Shown: positions 8,903 through 19,251, numbered from the stretch's first letter. The stretch is 64,000 nt of DNA from Halomonas caseinilytica (GCF_001662305.1 NZ_BDEP01000002.1:1-64000); one strand, 5' to 3'. Notes: a model not told the origin generated them from the sequence alone. Numbers and translations are program-made.

Positions 8903-9748
8903 TCAGCCGCTCACATCGGCACCGCCCTTCTCCTCTCCATGGTGATAGACATGCACGTCGCGCTGGGGAAAGGGAATGTTGATGCCTTCGCGATCGAAGC
9001 GGCGCTTGATCTCCTCGGTCATCTCCCAGTAGACATCCCAGTAGTCGACGGCCTTGACCCAGGGACGCACGATCCAGTTGACGCTGGAATCGCCCAGCGA
9101 GCCGATGCGGATATTCGGTGCCGGGTCCTCCAGGACCCGTGAATCGTCGGCCACCACGCCCTCGAGCACACGGCGCACGGTGTCGATGTCGTCGCCATAG
9201 CCGACCCCGACGACCAGATCCACGCGCCGCGTGGGGTGCGTCGAGTAGTTGGTGATGGCATCCGACAGCATCTGGCCGTTGGGCACGATCACCCGACGAT
9301 TGTCAGGCGTGCTGAGCTCGGTATTGAAGATCTGCACTTCCTCGACCGTGCCGGAAACGCCACCCCCTTCGATGTAGTCCCCCACGCGATAGGGCCGGAA
9401 CAGGACCACCATGACCCCGGCAGCGAAGTTCGCCAACGAGCCCTGCAACGCCAACCCCACCGCCAGGCCGGCAGCACCGATCACCGCGATCAGCGAGGTA
9501 GTCTGAATGCCAAGCTGGCCGATCGCCGCCAGCACCACGGCAAACATCAGCAATATATACAGGATATTGCCCGTGAACGTGATGATCAGAGGATCGGTCT
9601 TGGCCCGCTTCATGGCCTTGATCACCAACCGATGCAACAGCTTGGCGATCCAGCGACCGATCACGAAGATCACGATGGCCGCCACCAGGTTGATCACGAA
9701 GCTCGTTCCCTGCACCTGCAGGAACTCCACTACCTTCTCCAAGTCCAT
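8903..9748 (-). CDS. mscS: Small-conductance mechanosensitive channel, MscS family
   Basis: A protein of 281 residues, close to E. coli MscS (286). It opens under membrane tension to release osmolytes during hypo-osmotic shock, which is important for a halophile. Three N-terminal membrane helices are visible. The pore helix is Gly/Ala rich (AVIGAAGLAVGLALQGSL, about 90-107) and the beta domain starts at FRPYRVGDYIE. The start at 9748 has AAAGGAGG upstream. It stands alone between ndh and the rpe pair. Confidence 0.9.
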   Translation of the reverse strand: MDLEKVVEFLQVQGTSFVINLVAAIVIFVIGRWIAKLLHRLVIKAMKRAKTDPLIITFTGNILYILLMFAVVLAAIGQLGIQTTSLIAVIGAAGLAVGLALQGSLANFAAGVMVVLFRPYRVGDYIEGGGVSGTVEEVQIFNTELSTPDNRRVIVPNGQMLSDAITNYSTHPTRRVDLVVGVGYGDDIDTVRRVLEGVVADDSRVLEDPAPNIRIGSLGDSSVNWIVRPWVKAVDYWDVYWEMTEEIKRRFDREGINIPFPQRDVHVYHHGEEKGGADVSG

Positions 9749-9805
9749 ATCGCCTCCTTTGCCTCTGCCTCAATGAAAGAATAGTTCCTGCGGCCGACGC
9801 TTCCC

Positions 9806-10081
9806 TCAGGCCTTCACGCGTCGTTCTGCCATCCAGCGCCGCTTGCCCTGTGCCGACAACCGCTTGACGCCGGCTTCGAGCCGCAGCGCCTCGCCGCGAT
9901 CCCCCACAGCCTGCTGATATACTAGTTGCAAGGGCCCCTTACCGCGCAATGCCTTGGCGCCACGCCCCGCCCTGTGCTCGGCCAGGCGCCTCTCGACATC
10001 CGTCGTGATGCCGGTATAGAGCGCACCATTGGCCATCTCGATCACATAGAGGTGCCACTGGCACGCCGCTTCCTTCTCCAT
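9806..10081 (-). CDS. GIY-YIG superfamily protein, YhbQ/UPF0213-like
   Basis: A single-domain GIY-YIG protein of 91 residues. The [19 protein letters not shown] segment holds the two GIY-YIG strands (Y-V-I and Y-T-G), followed by RRLAEH and KALRGKGPL. Homologues of this size have been described as DNA-acting nucleases or remain uncharacterised. It begins two bases after the rpe stop, so the two genes are cotranscribed. Its biological role is not established. Confidence 0.85.
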   Translation of the reverse strand: MEKEAACQWHLYVIEMANGALYTGITTDVERRLAEHRAGRGAKALRGKGPLQLVYQQAVGDRGEALRLEAGVKRLSAQGKRRWMAERRVKA

Positions 10082-10083
10082 GC

Positions 10084-10782
10084 TCAGGCCTCGGCGAGCG
10101 CCCGGCGAAACCGCTCGATCACGCTATCGTAGCGGTGCGGATCATCGGGATTGCGCGCCTTGAAGACCGCCGATCCGGCGACGAAGGTATCGGCACCGGC
10201 CCGGGCGATCTCGGCGATGTTCTCGACCTTGACCCCCCCATCGATCTCCAGGCGGATGTCGCGTCCCGACGCATCGATGCGGCGACGCGCCTCGCGCAGC
10301 TTGTCGAGCGTGCCGGGTAGAAACGACTGGCCACCGAAGCCGGGATTGACGCTCATCAACAGGATCATGTCGACCTTGTCCATCACATGGTCCAGAAACG
10401 TCAGGGGCGTGGCCGGATTGAAGACCAGGCCGGTCTTGCAGCCACCGTCACGGATCAACTGCAGCGAACGATCGATATGCTCGGAGGCCTCCGGATGGAA
10501 AGTGACGTAACTGGCTCCGGCATCGATGAAATCGCCGATCAGGCGATCCACCGGCTTGACCATGAGATGCGCGTCGATCGGCGCGGTCACGCCGTGGCGC
10601 CGCAGCGCCTCGCAGACCATCGGCCCGATGGTCAGATTGGGCACGTAATGATTGTCCATCACGTCGAAGTGCACGATATCCGCCCCCGAAGCGAGCACAT
10701 CGTCGACTTCTTCGCCAAGCCGGGCGAAGTCGGCGGAAAGGATCGAGGGGGCGATCAGGTAATCGGGCGTCGTTGCAGTCAT
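10084..10782 (-). CDS. rpe: Ribulose-phosphate 3-epimerase
   Basis: A TIM-barrel epimerase of 232 residues that interconverts ribulose 5-phosphate and xylulose 5-phosphate in the pentose phosphate pathway. Motifs are [14 protein letters not shown] at the N-terminus, [24 protein letters not shown] ([12 protein letters not shown]) and LEIDGGV with metal-binding residues. The ATG at 10782 follows AGAGAA; a TTG at 10797 would add five residues. It is followed at once by the GIY-YIG gene and diverges from ggt. Confidence 0.95.
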   Translation of the reverse strand: MTATTPDYLIAPSILSADFARLGEEVDDVLASGADIVHFDVMDNHYVPNLTIGPMVCEALRRHGVTAPIDAHLMVKPVDRLIGDFIDAGASYVTFHPEASEHIDRSLQLIRDGGCKTGLVFNPATPLTFLDHVMDKVDMILLMSVNPGFGGQSFLPGTLDKLREARRRIDASGRDIRLEIDGGVKVENIAEIARAGADTFVAGSAVFKARNPDDPHRYDSVIERFRRALAEA

Positions 10783-10924
10783 GAGATTCTCTGGCAAAAG
10801 ATCGAGTGGTCACGATGGCGAGCCATTCTAGCAGGATCAACGGCACAACTCGTGACTTGCAGGATAGCCACACGCCACCGATAGTTAATGGCCGCCATGC
10901 ATAACAATGCGACAAGGAGACGTC

Positions 10925-12655
10925 ATGATCCCACGCTGGTTACTCACCCCGCTCAACGCAGGCCTGCTGGTCGGCTCCATGCTGGCCGCTCCCCTGGCCC
11001 TTGCGCAGCCGGCGATCCTCGAAGGTGAGCGATTCCACCCCGAAGAGGGTGCCAACGGCATGGTGGCGACCAGCCACTTCCTGGCCTCGCAGGTTGCCCG
11101 GGATGTCCTGGCCGACGGCGGCAACGCCGTGGATGCCGCGGTCACCGCCGGCTTCGCCCTGGCCGTTACCCAACCTCGCTCCGGCAATATCGGCGGCGGC
11201 GGCTTCATGCTGATCTCCGACGAGAACAGCGACGAAGTCATCGCCATCGACTATCGCGAGACCGCGCCTGCCGCCGCCACCGAGACCATGTTCCAGGACG
11301 AGGACGGCAATGCCGTCTCGGAGTGGTCGCGTTTCACCCATCGTGCCGCCGGGGTGCCCGGCACCGTGGCCGGCCTGGCCCTGGCGCTCGAGAAGTACGG
11401 CACCATGAGCCTGGCCGACGCCCTGGCACCGGCGATCCAGCTCGCCGAAGAGGGCTTCGAGGTGCCGCCCCGCTTCGTTGCCGGTGTCAACGACACGCGC
11501 GAACGCCTGGAAAAGTGGGATTCGACGCGCAAGATGTTCTTCAAGGAGGACGGCAGCGCCTACGAGGTCGGCGACACCTTCCGCCAGCCGGATCTGGCCG
11601 CGACGCTCAAGCGCATCGCCGAACAGGGCGCCCGCGAATTCTACGAAGGCAAGACCGCCGAGCTGATCGCCGCCGAAATGGAGCGCCACGATGGCCTGAT
11701 CACCCTCGAGGATCTGGCCGGCTACCAGCCGGAGATCCGCGAACCCAGCCACGGCACCTATCGAGGCCACGACATCTACGCCATGAGCCCGCCCTCCTCG
11801 GGTGGTGCGCACATCGTGCAGATGCTCAATATCCTCGAGGACTACCCGATCTCAGAGATGGGCTTCAATTCCGCCGATACCATCCACGTGATGGCCGAAG
11901 CCATGAAACGCGCCTACGCCGACCGCTCGGAATACCTGGGCGACACCGACTTCGTCGACGTTCCGCTCGACGGCATCACCTCCAAGGCCTATGCCGACGA
12001 ACTGCGCGAGCAGATCGACATGGACAACGCCACGCCGAGCAGCGATATCGCGCCCGGCAAGCCTCTGCCCTACGAGTCCAACGAGACCACCCACTTCTCC
12101 ATTGCCGACGACAATGGCCTGGCGGTCTCCAACACCTACACCATCAACTTCAGCTACGGCTCGGGCATCGCCGTGGAAGGCGCCGGCTTCCTGCTCAACA
12201 ACGAGATGGACGACTTCTCCGCCAAGCCCGGCGTGCCCAATGCCTATGGCCTGATCGGTGGTGAGGCCAACAAGATCGAGCCCGGCAAGCGCATGCTCTC
12301 GTCGATGACGCCGACCATCGTCAAGCGTGATGGCAAGAACTTCCTGGTCACCGGCAGTCCGGGCGGCTCGCGCATCATCACCACGACGCTGCAGGTGTTG
12401 ATGAATGTCATTGACCACGACATGAACATCCAGTCGGCGGTCAGCGCCCCGCGCATCCATCACCAGTGGCTACCCGACGAGATCCGCATCGAGGCCGGCA
12501 TCAGCCCGGACACCCTCGAGCTGCTCGAAGCCAAGGGACACACCATCAGCCAGCAGGCCGCCATGGGGGCCGCCCAGTCGATCGTGATCGAGGACGATCA
12601 TTTCTTCGGTGGCGCCGACCCCCGCCGCTCGACCTCCTCGGCCATCGGGCTTTGA
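10925..12655 (+). CDS. ggt: Gamma-glutamyltranspeptidase precursor
   Basis: A secreted Ntn-hydrolase of 576 residues that cleaves glutathione and other gamma-glutamyl compounds in the periplasm. An N-terminal signal peptide (about residues 1-27, ending LALA-QP) is clear. The self-cleavage site and catalytic Thr is Thr388 in NETTHFSI, and the oxyanion/Gly loop is GSPGGSRI. The ATG at 10925 has AAGGAG six bases upstream; an ATG at 10907 lacks one. It is monocistronic, with a strong terminator behind it. Sulfate uptake genes follow, so a link to sulfur or glutathione recycling is possible but unproven. Confidence 0.93.
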   Translation: MIPRWLLTPLNAGLLVGSMLAAPLALAQPAILEGERFHPEEGANGMVATSHFLASQVARDVLADGGNAVDAAVTAGFALAVTQPRSGNIGGGGFMLISDENSDEVIAIDYRETAPAAATETMFQDEDGNAVSEWSRFTHRAAGVPGTVAGLALALEKYGTMSLADALAPAIQLAEEGFEVPPRFVAGVNDTRERLEKWDSTRKMFFKEDGSAYEVGDTFRQPDLAATLKRIAEQGAREFYEGKTAELIAAEMERHDGLITLEDLAGYQPEIREPSHGTYRGHDIYAMSPPSSGGAHIVQMLNILEDYPISEMGFNSADTIHVMAEAMKRAYADRSEYLGDTDFVDVPLDGITSKAYADELREQIDMDNATPSSDIAPGKPLPYESNETTHFSIADDNGLAVSNTYTINFSYGSGIAVEGAGFLLNNEMDDFSAKPGVPNAYGLIGGEANKIEPGKRMLSSMTPTIVKRDGKNFLVTGSPGGSRIITTTLQVLMNVIDHDMNIQSAVSAPRIHHQWLPDEIRIEAGISPDTLELLEAKGHTISQQAAMGAAQSIVIEDDHFFGGADPRRSTSSAIGL

Positions 12656-12661
12656 TGCCCC

Positions 12662-12686
12662 ATGCCCCCGGTTCATCCGGGGGCAT
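12662..12686 (+). terminator. Intrinsic terminator after ggt
   Basis: ATGCCCCCGG (12662-12671) and CCGGGGGCAT (12677-12686) form a perfect 10 bp stem with a five-base loop. It starts 7 bases after the ggt stop and is followed by the pyrimidine-rich repeat. Confidence 0.8.
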
Positions 12687-12689
12687 CCT

Positions 12690-12724
12690 CCCTCTTCCCT
12701 CTTCCCTCTTCCCTCTTCCCTCTT
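12690..12724 (+). repeat. Five tandem copies of CCCTCTT
   Basis: The heptamer CCCTCTT is repeated five times without a break from 12690 to 12724, giving a pure pyrimidine strand. It sits between the ggt terminator and the sulfate operon promoter region. Such runs are prone to slippage and may vary between strains. Confidence 0.9.
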
Positions 12725-12783
12725 TTGCAGCCGACGTTCCCCTCTTCGATAGTTATAGACAAAAAAAGAATAGATAAACTACT

Positions 12784-12811
12784 TGTAATTCCATTTGGCG
12801 ATTACTACCTT
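12784..12811 (+). promoter_or_regulatory. Possible promoter of the sulfate importer operon
   Basis: TTGTAA (12784-12789) and TACCTT (12806-12811) are spaced by 16 bases in an AT-rich stretch unlike the surrounding DNA. The start would lie about 35 bases before sbp. A CysB site would be expected near here, but I cannot identify one with confidence. Confidence 0.35.
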
Positions 12812-12851
12812 AGCGATCTAAGTAAATCCATCGTGGATCCAAGGAGTCGTC

Positions 12852-13874
12852 ATGTCGCCGCTGCCCTTTGTACGTCGCACCTTCACCGCCTCCATCGTCG
12901 CTGCTGGCCTGGGCATCGGCCTCGCCACGCCGGCCATGGCCGCTGAGCGGGAGCTGCTCAACTCCTCCTACGACATCGCTCGGGAACTGTTCGCCGAGAT
13001 CAACCCGGCCTTCAAGGCACACTGGGAAGCGGACCATGACGACACCTTGACCATCAAGCAGTCTCACGGTGGCTCGTCAGCCCAGGCCCGCGCCATCCTG
13101 CAAGGACTCGGCGCCGACGTGGTGACCTACAACCAGGTCACCGATGTTCAGGTACTCGCCGACGCCGGCCTGGTGGCCGAGGACTGGCAGCAGCAACTGC
13201 CCAACAATGCCTCGCCCTACTACTCCACCACCGCCTTCCTGGTGCGCAAGGGCAATCCCCTGGGCATCGAGAGCTGGGCCGACCTGGCCGACGAGGACGT
13301 GGAACTGGTCTTCCCCAACCCCAAGACGTCGGGCAACGGCCGCTACACCTACCTGGCGGCCTGGGGCTACGCGGATCGCGCCTTTGACGGCGACGAGGAG
13401 AAGATCAAGGACTTCATGCGCACCTTCCTCGGCAACGTCAAGGTCTTCGATACCGGCGGTCGCGGTGCCACCACCAGCTTCATCGAGCGTGGCATCGGCG
13501 ATGTGCTGATCAGCTTCGAATCCGAGGTCAACAATATTCGTCAGGAATACGGCAGCGATGAATACGAGGTCATCGTGCCGCCGGTCAGCATCCTGGCCGA
13601 GTTCCCGGTCGCCGTGGTCGGCGAGAATGCCGAGGAGAACGGCAACACCGAGCTGGCCCAGGCGTATCTGGATTACCTCTACAGCGAAGAGGCTCAGCGC
13701 ATTCTGGCCGGCTTCAACTACCGCGTGCACGACGAAACCGTGGTCGAGGAGTTTGCCGATCAATTCCCCGAGACCGAGCTGCTCGAGGTTCAGGATGTCT
13801 TCGGTGGCTGGGACCAAGCCATGGAGACCCACTTCAAGAGTGGCGGCACCCTCGATCAGCTCCAGCGCCGCTGA
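12852..13874 (+). CDS. sbp: Sulfate ABC transporter, periplasmic binding protein
   Basis: A periplasmic binding protein of 340 residues with a Sec signal peptide (about 1-30, ending PAMA-AE). The family motifs [32 protein letters not shown] and [18 protein letters not shown] match Sbp/CysP sulfate and thiosulfate binders. The start has AAGGAG upstream. It heads a cluster with two permeases and an ATPase, in the order sbp-cysT-cysW-cysA. Sulfate versus thiosulfate specificity cannot be fixed by eye; sulfate is the default for the Sbp type. Confidence 0.9.
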   Translation: MSPLPFVRRTFTASIVAAGLGIGLATPAMAAERELLNSSYDIARELFAEINPAFKAHWEADHDDTLTIKQSHGGSSAQARAILQGLGADVVTYNQVTDVQVLADAGLVAEDWQQQLPNNASPYYSTTAFLVRKGNPLGIESWADLADEDVELVFPNPKTSGNGRYTYLAAWGYADRAFDGDEEKIKDFMRTFLGNVKVFDTGGRGATTSFIERGIGDVLISFESEVNNIRQEYGSDEYEVIVPPVSILAEFPVAVVGENAEENGNTELAQAYLDYLYSEEAQRILAGFNYRVHDETVVEEFADQFPETELLEVQDVFGGWDQAMETHFKSGGTLDQLQRR

Positions 13875-13899
13875 GTGACGCCATGAACGAGGCATCATC

Positions 13900-14757
13900 A
13901 TGAAAGCAGCGGCCTTTCCCTTGCCCCGGGCCCGGCAGCGCGTGCTGCCGGGCTTCGGCCTGTCCCTGGGCATCAGCCTGACCTTCGTTTCGCTGGTCCT
14001 GCTGCTGCCGCTCACCGGTCTGGTCGGCCAGCTTGCGGGGCTTTCACTGGGCGAATACTGGGCGATCATCAGCGAAGGGCGCGTGGTGGCCAGCTATATG
14101 ACCACCATCGGCGCCGCGGCGGTCGCCGCGGTGATCAATGCCATCTTCGGGCTGCTGCTGGCCTGGGTCCTGGTGCGCTACGACTTCCCGGGCAAGCGCC
14201 TGCTCGATGCCTTGATGGATCTTCCCTTCGCCCTGCCGACGGCGGTAGCCGGCATCACCCTGGCCACGCTCTACTCCAGCAGCGGCTGGATGGGCAAGGC
14301 GCTGGCACCGCTAGGCATCGACGTCGCCTATACCTGGGCGGGCATCGCGCTCGCCATGGCCTTCACCAGCATTCCCTTCGTGGTACGCACCGTGCAGCCG
14401 ATTCTCGAGGATCTGCCGGGGGAAATCGACGAAGCCGCCATGGCGCTGGGCGCCCGTGACGGCGTGGCCTTTCGCCGCGTGATCCTGCCTCACCTCTGGC
14501 CGGCGCTGGTCACCGGCACGGGCCTGGCTTTCGTACGCTCGCTCGGTGAATTCGGCGCGGTCATCTTCATCGCCGGCAACATGCCCTACGAGACCGAAAT
14601 CACCTCGCTGATGATCTTCGTCAAACTGCAGGAATACGACTATGTCGGCGCCTCGGCCATTGCCTCGGTGGTGCTCGCCACCTCGTTGATCCTGCTGCTG
14701 GTCATCAACCTGTGGCAGGGCCGCTTCATCCGACGCCTGCACGGAGGAGGCAACTGA
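13900..14757 (+). CDS. cysT: Sulfate ABC transporter permease CysT
   Basis: An inner-membrane permease of 285 residues with about six helices. The EAA loop that contacts the ATPase is seen as EAAMALGARDGVAFRRVILP near residue 185. Motifs DLPFALPTAVAGITLATLY and GEFGAVIFIAGN are typical of CysT/CysU. Start ATG at 13900 follows GAGGCATCATC. It overlaps cysW by one base (TGATG). Confidence 0.93.
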   Translation: MKAAAFPLPRARQRVLPGFGLSLGISLTFVSLVLLLPLTGLVGQLAGLSLGEYWAIISEGRVVASYMTTIGAAAVAAVINAIFGLLLAWVLVRYDFPGKRLLDALMDLPFALPTAVAGITLATLYSSSGWMGKALAPLGIDVAYTWAGIALAMAFTSIPFVVRTVQPILEDLPGEIDEAAMALGARDGVAFRRVILPHLWPALVTGTGLAFVRSLGEFGAVIFIAGNMPYETEITSLMIFVKLQEYDYVGASAIASVVLATSLILLLVINLWQGRFIRRLHGGGN

Positions 14758-15580
14758 TGCAACGAATCGGAGACGCTCCCGCCCTGCGCCGCCTCCTCAT
14801 CGGCGCCGCCGTGGCACTGGCCGCACTCTTCCTGCTGCTGCCGCTGGTGGCGATCTTCGCCCAGGCCTTCGCCGAGGGTATCGGCGGCTTCTGGCGCAAT
14901 GTCAGCGATACCTATACGCTGTCCGCCATCGGTCTGACGCTGTTCATCACCCTCCTGACCATCCCGGTGAACCTGGTGTTCGGCGTGATGCTGGCCTGGC
15001 TGGTGACGCGCTTTCGCTTTCCGGGACGCCGACTGCTGCAGACGCTGATCGACATTCCCTTCGCCATCTCGCCGGTGGTCGCCGGCCTGGTCTATCTGCT
15101 GCTGTATGGGCGCAATGGCTGGATCGGCGGCTGGCTGGACACCCATGACATTCAGTTGATGTTTGCCTGGCCGGGCATCCTGATGGTCACCATCTTCGTC
15201 ACCTGCCCCTTCGTGGCGCGGGAGCTGATTCCGCTGATGCAGGCTCAAGGCTCGCGGGAGGAAGAAGCCGCGGTCACTCTGGGCGCCTCGGGCTTCACGC
15301 TGTTCCGCCGGGTCACCCTGCCGAACATCCGCTGGGCACTGCTCTACGGTGTCATCCTGACCAATGCCCGGGCCGTCGGTGAATTCGGCGCCGTCTCCGT
15401 GGTATCCGGCGCGATCCGCGGCGAGACCAACACCCTGCCACTGCACGTCGAACTGCTGTATCAGGACTACAACACCGTGGGCGCCTTCGCCAGCGCCGCC
15501 CTGCTGGCCCTCATCGCCCTGTTCACACTGGCCGCCAAGGCCGGTCTGGAGTGGCGCGCCACGCGCCGGGAGGCTTCCGC

Positions 15581-15584
<4 letters not shown>
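14757..15584 (+). CDS. cysW: Sulfate ABC transporter permease CysW
   Basis: The second permease subunit, 275 residues and about six helices. The EAA loop is EAAVTLGASGFTLFRRVTLP, and AVGEFGAVSVVSG is diagnostic of CysW. The ATG at 14757 overlaps the cysT stop and has GGAGGAGG upstream, which fixes the start. A longer in-frame start inside cysT is unlikely. It overlaps cysA by four bases (ATGA), so translation is coupled along the operon. Confidence 0.93.
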
Positions 15585-16684
<1,100 letters not shown>

Positions 16685-16765
16685 AACAGGCGTTCACGAA
16701 ACATGCAGGCGTTTCGGCGAGAAGGCTATACTCGATGCCTCATCGCCATGTCAGGGAGAGAACTC

Positions 16766-17356
16766 ATGCAACGTCGATGCTTTCTGCGACTCATCGCCTT
16801 GTTGCTGTCGGTCGTCTGGCTCACCGGCTGCTCGGCGCCTCAGTACCTGCAACCAACGCCCGAACGTACCGTTGCAGTCCCGAGCGTCGGCCAGGGCCAG
16901 GCCGTGACCGTGGCGGTCGTGGACGGCCGAGACGGGCCGCAGATCGGTACCCGCAGCGGCAACGCCATGTCGACCTCGGTGATCACCGTGGAGGCCGGGC
17001 CCTTGATGCCGAAGCTCCAGGCAGAGGCCGAACGCGCCCTGCGCGACATGGGCTTCGAGCCGACCACGCAAACCGCTCAAGGACGTCCTCGCCTGACGCT
17101 GACCCTGCAGCGTCTCGAGTACGGGCGCGGCCAGAGCCGACCGCTGATCGATGAGGCCCGTCTCGAGTCCGTGCTGGTCGCCAAGGCAGAGAATGGTGGC
17201 GCGACCTACACCGGGACCTATACCTCACGGCGCACCCAGGGGTACGCCGTGCGCCCGGATCTCAAGGACAATACCAAGATGGTCGCCGAGCTGCTCTCGG
17301 ACGGGCTGAACCGCGTCTTCAGGGACCCCGAACTGGGGCGGTTCCTGGCACGTTGA
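16766..17356 (+). CDS. YajG-like lipoprotein
   Basis: A protein of 196 residues with a lipoprotein signal (hydrophobic stretch, then lipobox LTGC at about residues 18-21), so it should be attached to the outer or inner membrane. The rest resembles the YajG family: an early VAVVDGRD segment, LTLTLQRLEYG and DELLSDGLNRVF-type (AELLSDGLNRVF) C-terminus. The start at 16766 has GGGAGAG upstream. The family has no well-established function. It lies 82 bases after cysA, so cotranscription is possible. Confidence 0.75.
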   Translation: MQRRCFLRLIALLLSVVWLTGCSAPQYLQPTPERTVAVPSVGQGQAVTVAVVDGRDGPQIGTRSGNAMSTSVITVEAGPLMPKLQAEAERALRDMGFEPTTQTAQGRPRLTLTLQRLEYGRGQSRPLIDEARLESVLVAKAENGGATYTGTYTSRRTQGYAVRPDLKDNTKMVAELLSDGLNRVFRDPELGRFLAR

Positions 17357-17379
17357 AGAGGGACCGACCGTGAAGGGAC

Positions 17380-17427
17380 GGCGTGGCCCGCGGCTCTTGC
17401 CTTCTCAAGAACGCCCCGGGCCACGCC
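17380..17427. terminator. Inverted repeat between YajG-like gene and tpm
   Basis: GGCGTGGCCCG (17380-17390) pairs perfectly with CGGGCCACGCC (17417-17427), 11 bp with a 26-base loop. The right arm lies inside the end of tpm. No T run is adjacent, so function as a terminator of the convergent genes is only likely. Confidence 0.45.
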
Positions 17428-18046
17428 GGACCAACTGCCAGACACTCTCCTGGAAACCGCTGTCGGGCTGTCGCTCACCATCCTCCAGATGCGTCACCTC
17501 GAAGTTGGGCGAGAAGCGCTCGATCACTTCATCGGCCGTCACGTCAAAGGGCGGCCCACCCGTATCCCCCGGCGCGCGAGTCAGGGAGACCAACAATCCC
17601 CGAGCGCCGGGTGGCAGCAACTGCGCCAGATGAAAGGCATAACGCTGACGCTTGGCCTCGGGCAAGGCGATCAGCGCTGCCCGATCGTAAAAGGCCCCGA
17701 GGTCTGCCGCCTCGTTGACATGAAAGTGGAAGAAATCCCCGCACCACAGCTCCACCTTGCCCTGACGGCTGACGGTGAAGCGCGACTGATGATAGCGGGA
17801 CACTTCTCCTTCGCCCTCGGCCATGAACTGCTCGATGGCAGGCTCGGCCAGTTCGATGCCCAGCACCGGATGGCCACGAGCGGCCAACCAGCGCATGTCC
17901 AGGCTCTTGCCGCACAAGGGCACCAGCACCTTGGTACCTTCGCCGACACCGAGACAGGGCCAGTGGCGCTCGAGCGCGGAGTGGACCGCTTCCCGATGAA
18001 AGCCGATGCGCCCTTCTTGCCAACGTTGCCGCCAGTCCTCGTCCAT
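17405..18046 (-). CDS. tpm: Thiopurine S-methyltransferase (TPMT family)
   Basis: An SAM-dependent methyltransferase of 213 residues. The SAM-binding VLVPLCGKSLDM motif near residue 40 is diagnostic for bacterial TPMT; RYHQSRFT, GDFFHF and FYDRAALIALP follow. Bacterial members methylate thiopurines and can volatilise tellurite or selenium compounds; the natural substrate is uncertain. It starts 14 bases after the SH3/coiled-coil protein gene, so they share a transcript. Confidence 0.9.
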   Translation of the reverse strand: MDEDWRQRWQEGRIGFHREAVHSALERHWPCLGVGEGTKVLVPLCGKSLDMRWLAARGHPVLGIELAEPAIEQFMAEGEGEVSRYHQSRFTVSRQGKVELWCGDFFHFHVNEAADLGAFYDRAALIALPEAKRQRYAFHLAQLLPPGARGLLVSLTRAPGDTGGPPFDVTADEVIERFSPNFEVTHLEDGERQPDSGFQESVWQLVRRGPGRS

Positions 18047-18060
18047 GCTGCGTCCTCTGC

Positions 18061-18702
18061 TCAGAACCAGCGGTCGCGCTTGCGACGCCGGCGCGGCAGA
18101 TGAGGAACGATCAACCCCACCAGCAGGCCGGCACCCGCCACGCCCCCGCCATACATGAAGTAACGCATCAGCAGATCCTCTTCCTGGGTCTCCAGGCGGG
18201 CCCGCAGATCGCGAACGCTGCTCCGTGACGCTTCGGCCTCGGTGGCAAGCTCATGGTTGCGCTCCTCCAGCTCGGCGATGCGCTGCTCTCTTACCTCGAG
18301 TGTCTCGCTGAGCGCATTGATACGCCCTTCCCAGGTGTCATTGATACCGGACAACTCGGCACTCAACTCCTCGACCCGGGTCTCCAGCGCCGGCAACTGG
18401 ACGCGCGCGCTCGGCGTATCCTGCAACTGGTCGCTCGGCAACCAGACCTCATCGCCGCTCTCGCTGCGCACCTCGGTATACTCACCTTCGGTATCGAGCA
18501 CTTCCACCGGCTCACCGGCTGTCAGGCTACCGACGATGCGGTAACCATCGGTAGGTCCGCTGCGAACGTAGGTCGTCAGTTCATCGGAGACCCAGCGCGA
18601 AGCATCGTCTCCCCCCTCATCATCCTGCTGAGCGAAAGCCGGCAGGGTCAGGGCCCCGAGCAACACGCCCAGTGTCACTTTCTTGCTTAGTTGCATCGTC
18701 AT
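18061..18702 (-). CDS. SH3-domain, coiled-coil, membrane-anchored protein (TIGR04211/YgiM-like)
   Basis: A protein of 213 residues. Order of parts: a signal peptide (about 1-23, ending PAFA-QQ), a bacterial SH3 domain (about 32-95, with YVRSGPTDGYRIVGSL), a coiled coil (about 105-170, heptad Leu/Glu/Arg), one membrane helix (about 178-198), and a very basic tail (PRRRRKRDRWF). It probably sits in the inner membrane with the SH3 domain in the periplasm, perhaps touching peptidoglycan. In-frame ATGs at 18723, 18702 and 18696 compete; 18702 has AGGA upstream. Function unknown. Confidence 0.82.
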   Translation of the reverse strand: MTMQLSKKVTLGVLLGALTLPAFAQQDDEGGDDASRWVSDELTTYVRSGPTDGYRIVGSLTAGEPVEVLDTEGEYTEVRSESGDEVWLPSDQLQDTPSARVQLPALETRVEELSAELSGINDTWEGRINALSETLEVREQRIAELEERNHELATEAEASRSSVRDLRARLETQEEDLLMRYFMYGGGVAGAGLLVGLIVPHLPRRRRKRDRWF

Positions 18703-18812
18703 GCTGTCATCCTGGGTATCCAAGGCTCTGTGTGCGATGTCTCAAGGCAATGGCGGCAGGTGCCGGTTTCCCTTCCGACCCGACCCGCGATGAGTGCGAT
18801 GCTCCTGCGACA

Positions 18813-18835
18813 TCATCCACAGTTGCTGTGGACAA
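18813..18835. promoter_or_regulatory. Two inverted DnaA-box-like nonamers
   Basis: TCATCCACA (18813-18821, plus strand) and TTGTCCACA (minus strand of 18827-18835) each differ by one base from the consensus TTATCCACA. They face each other and share a perfect 7 bp palindrome TCCACAG-TTG-CTGTGGA. Could be a DnaA-controlled site or a chance palindrome. Confidence 0.4.
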
Positions 18836-18977
18836 GTGCCGGGAAAACCGCTGGAAACCACCGGCCAGGCGGCGTGCTGTCGGCATGGTCGCGGTATCGA
18901 TCACATCATGACCACCTGTGCGCGCCGCCAGGGCCGATACAGGCGCCAAAGGTACCATAGACTTGGCAAGCCCGGCA

Positions 18978-19017
18978 GCGCACGACGCTGGCCCCCGAGG
19001 TCGTGCGCGCGTATAAT
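18978..19017 (+). promoter_or_regulatory. Promoter with flanking inverted repeat upstream of miaB
   Basis: A perfect TATAAT lies at 19012-19017. Directly before it, GCGCACGAC (18978-18986) and GTCGTGCGC (19000-19008) form a 9 bp inverted repeat covering the -35 region, where no good TTGACA is seen. This arrangement suggests an operator, or an activator site compensating for the weak -35. Confidence 0.5.
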
Positions 19018-19251
19018 TCTGGCCTCATCGGAAGACGTCACGTCTCCTCTTGCCAAGGAAGCGCTGCATGAATCGGCAAGCGTCGTGAAACGCCAGGCGC
19101 ACGGAGCAGAAAGACACGCCATTCGGTTCGGCGAGTTTTCGAATGCTGTGCCAGCTCGCGGTTCACACGTCAGGACATTCAAGGCAACGTTTCCCTAAAC
19201 GCTCATCCACCGGTGCAACCCGTCGGGCCTCGACGCCACGACTAGATTCTT

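Larger units (their letters stand above)
18703..19251. other. 549-base divergent intergenic region
   Basis: No convincing gene is seen between the SH3 protein gene and miaB; open frames here lack family features. It contains a palindrome made of two DnaA-box-like nonamers (18813-18835) and an inverted repeat abutting a TATAAT (18978-19017). The likely miaB transcript would start near 19025 and carry an untranslated leader of about 225 bases. Confidence 0.6.

Noticed and set aside
12690..12724. Repeat considered as a CRISPR fragment
   Set aside because: Units are 7 bases with no spacers, and no cas genes are present.
18794..19198. Possible 134-residue protein in the miaB upstream gap
   Set aside because: Composition is Cys/His/Arg-rich and unlike a folded protein, it spans a promoter, and no Shine-Dalgarno is seen.
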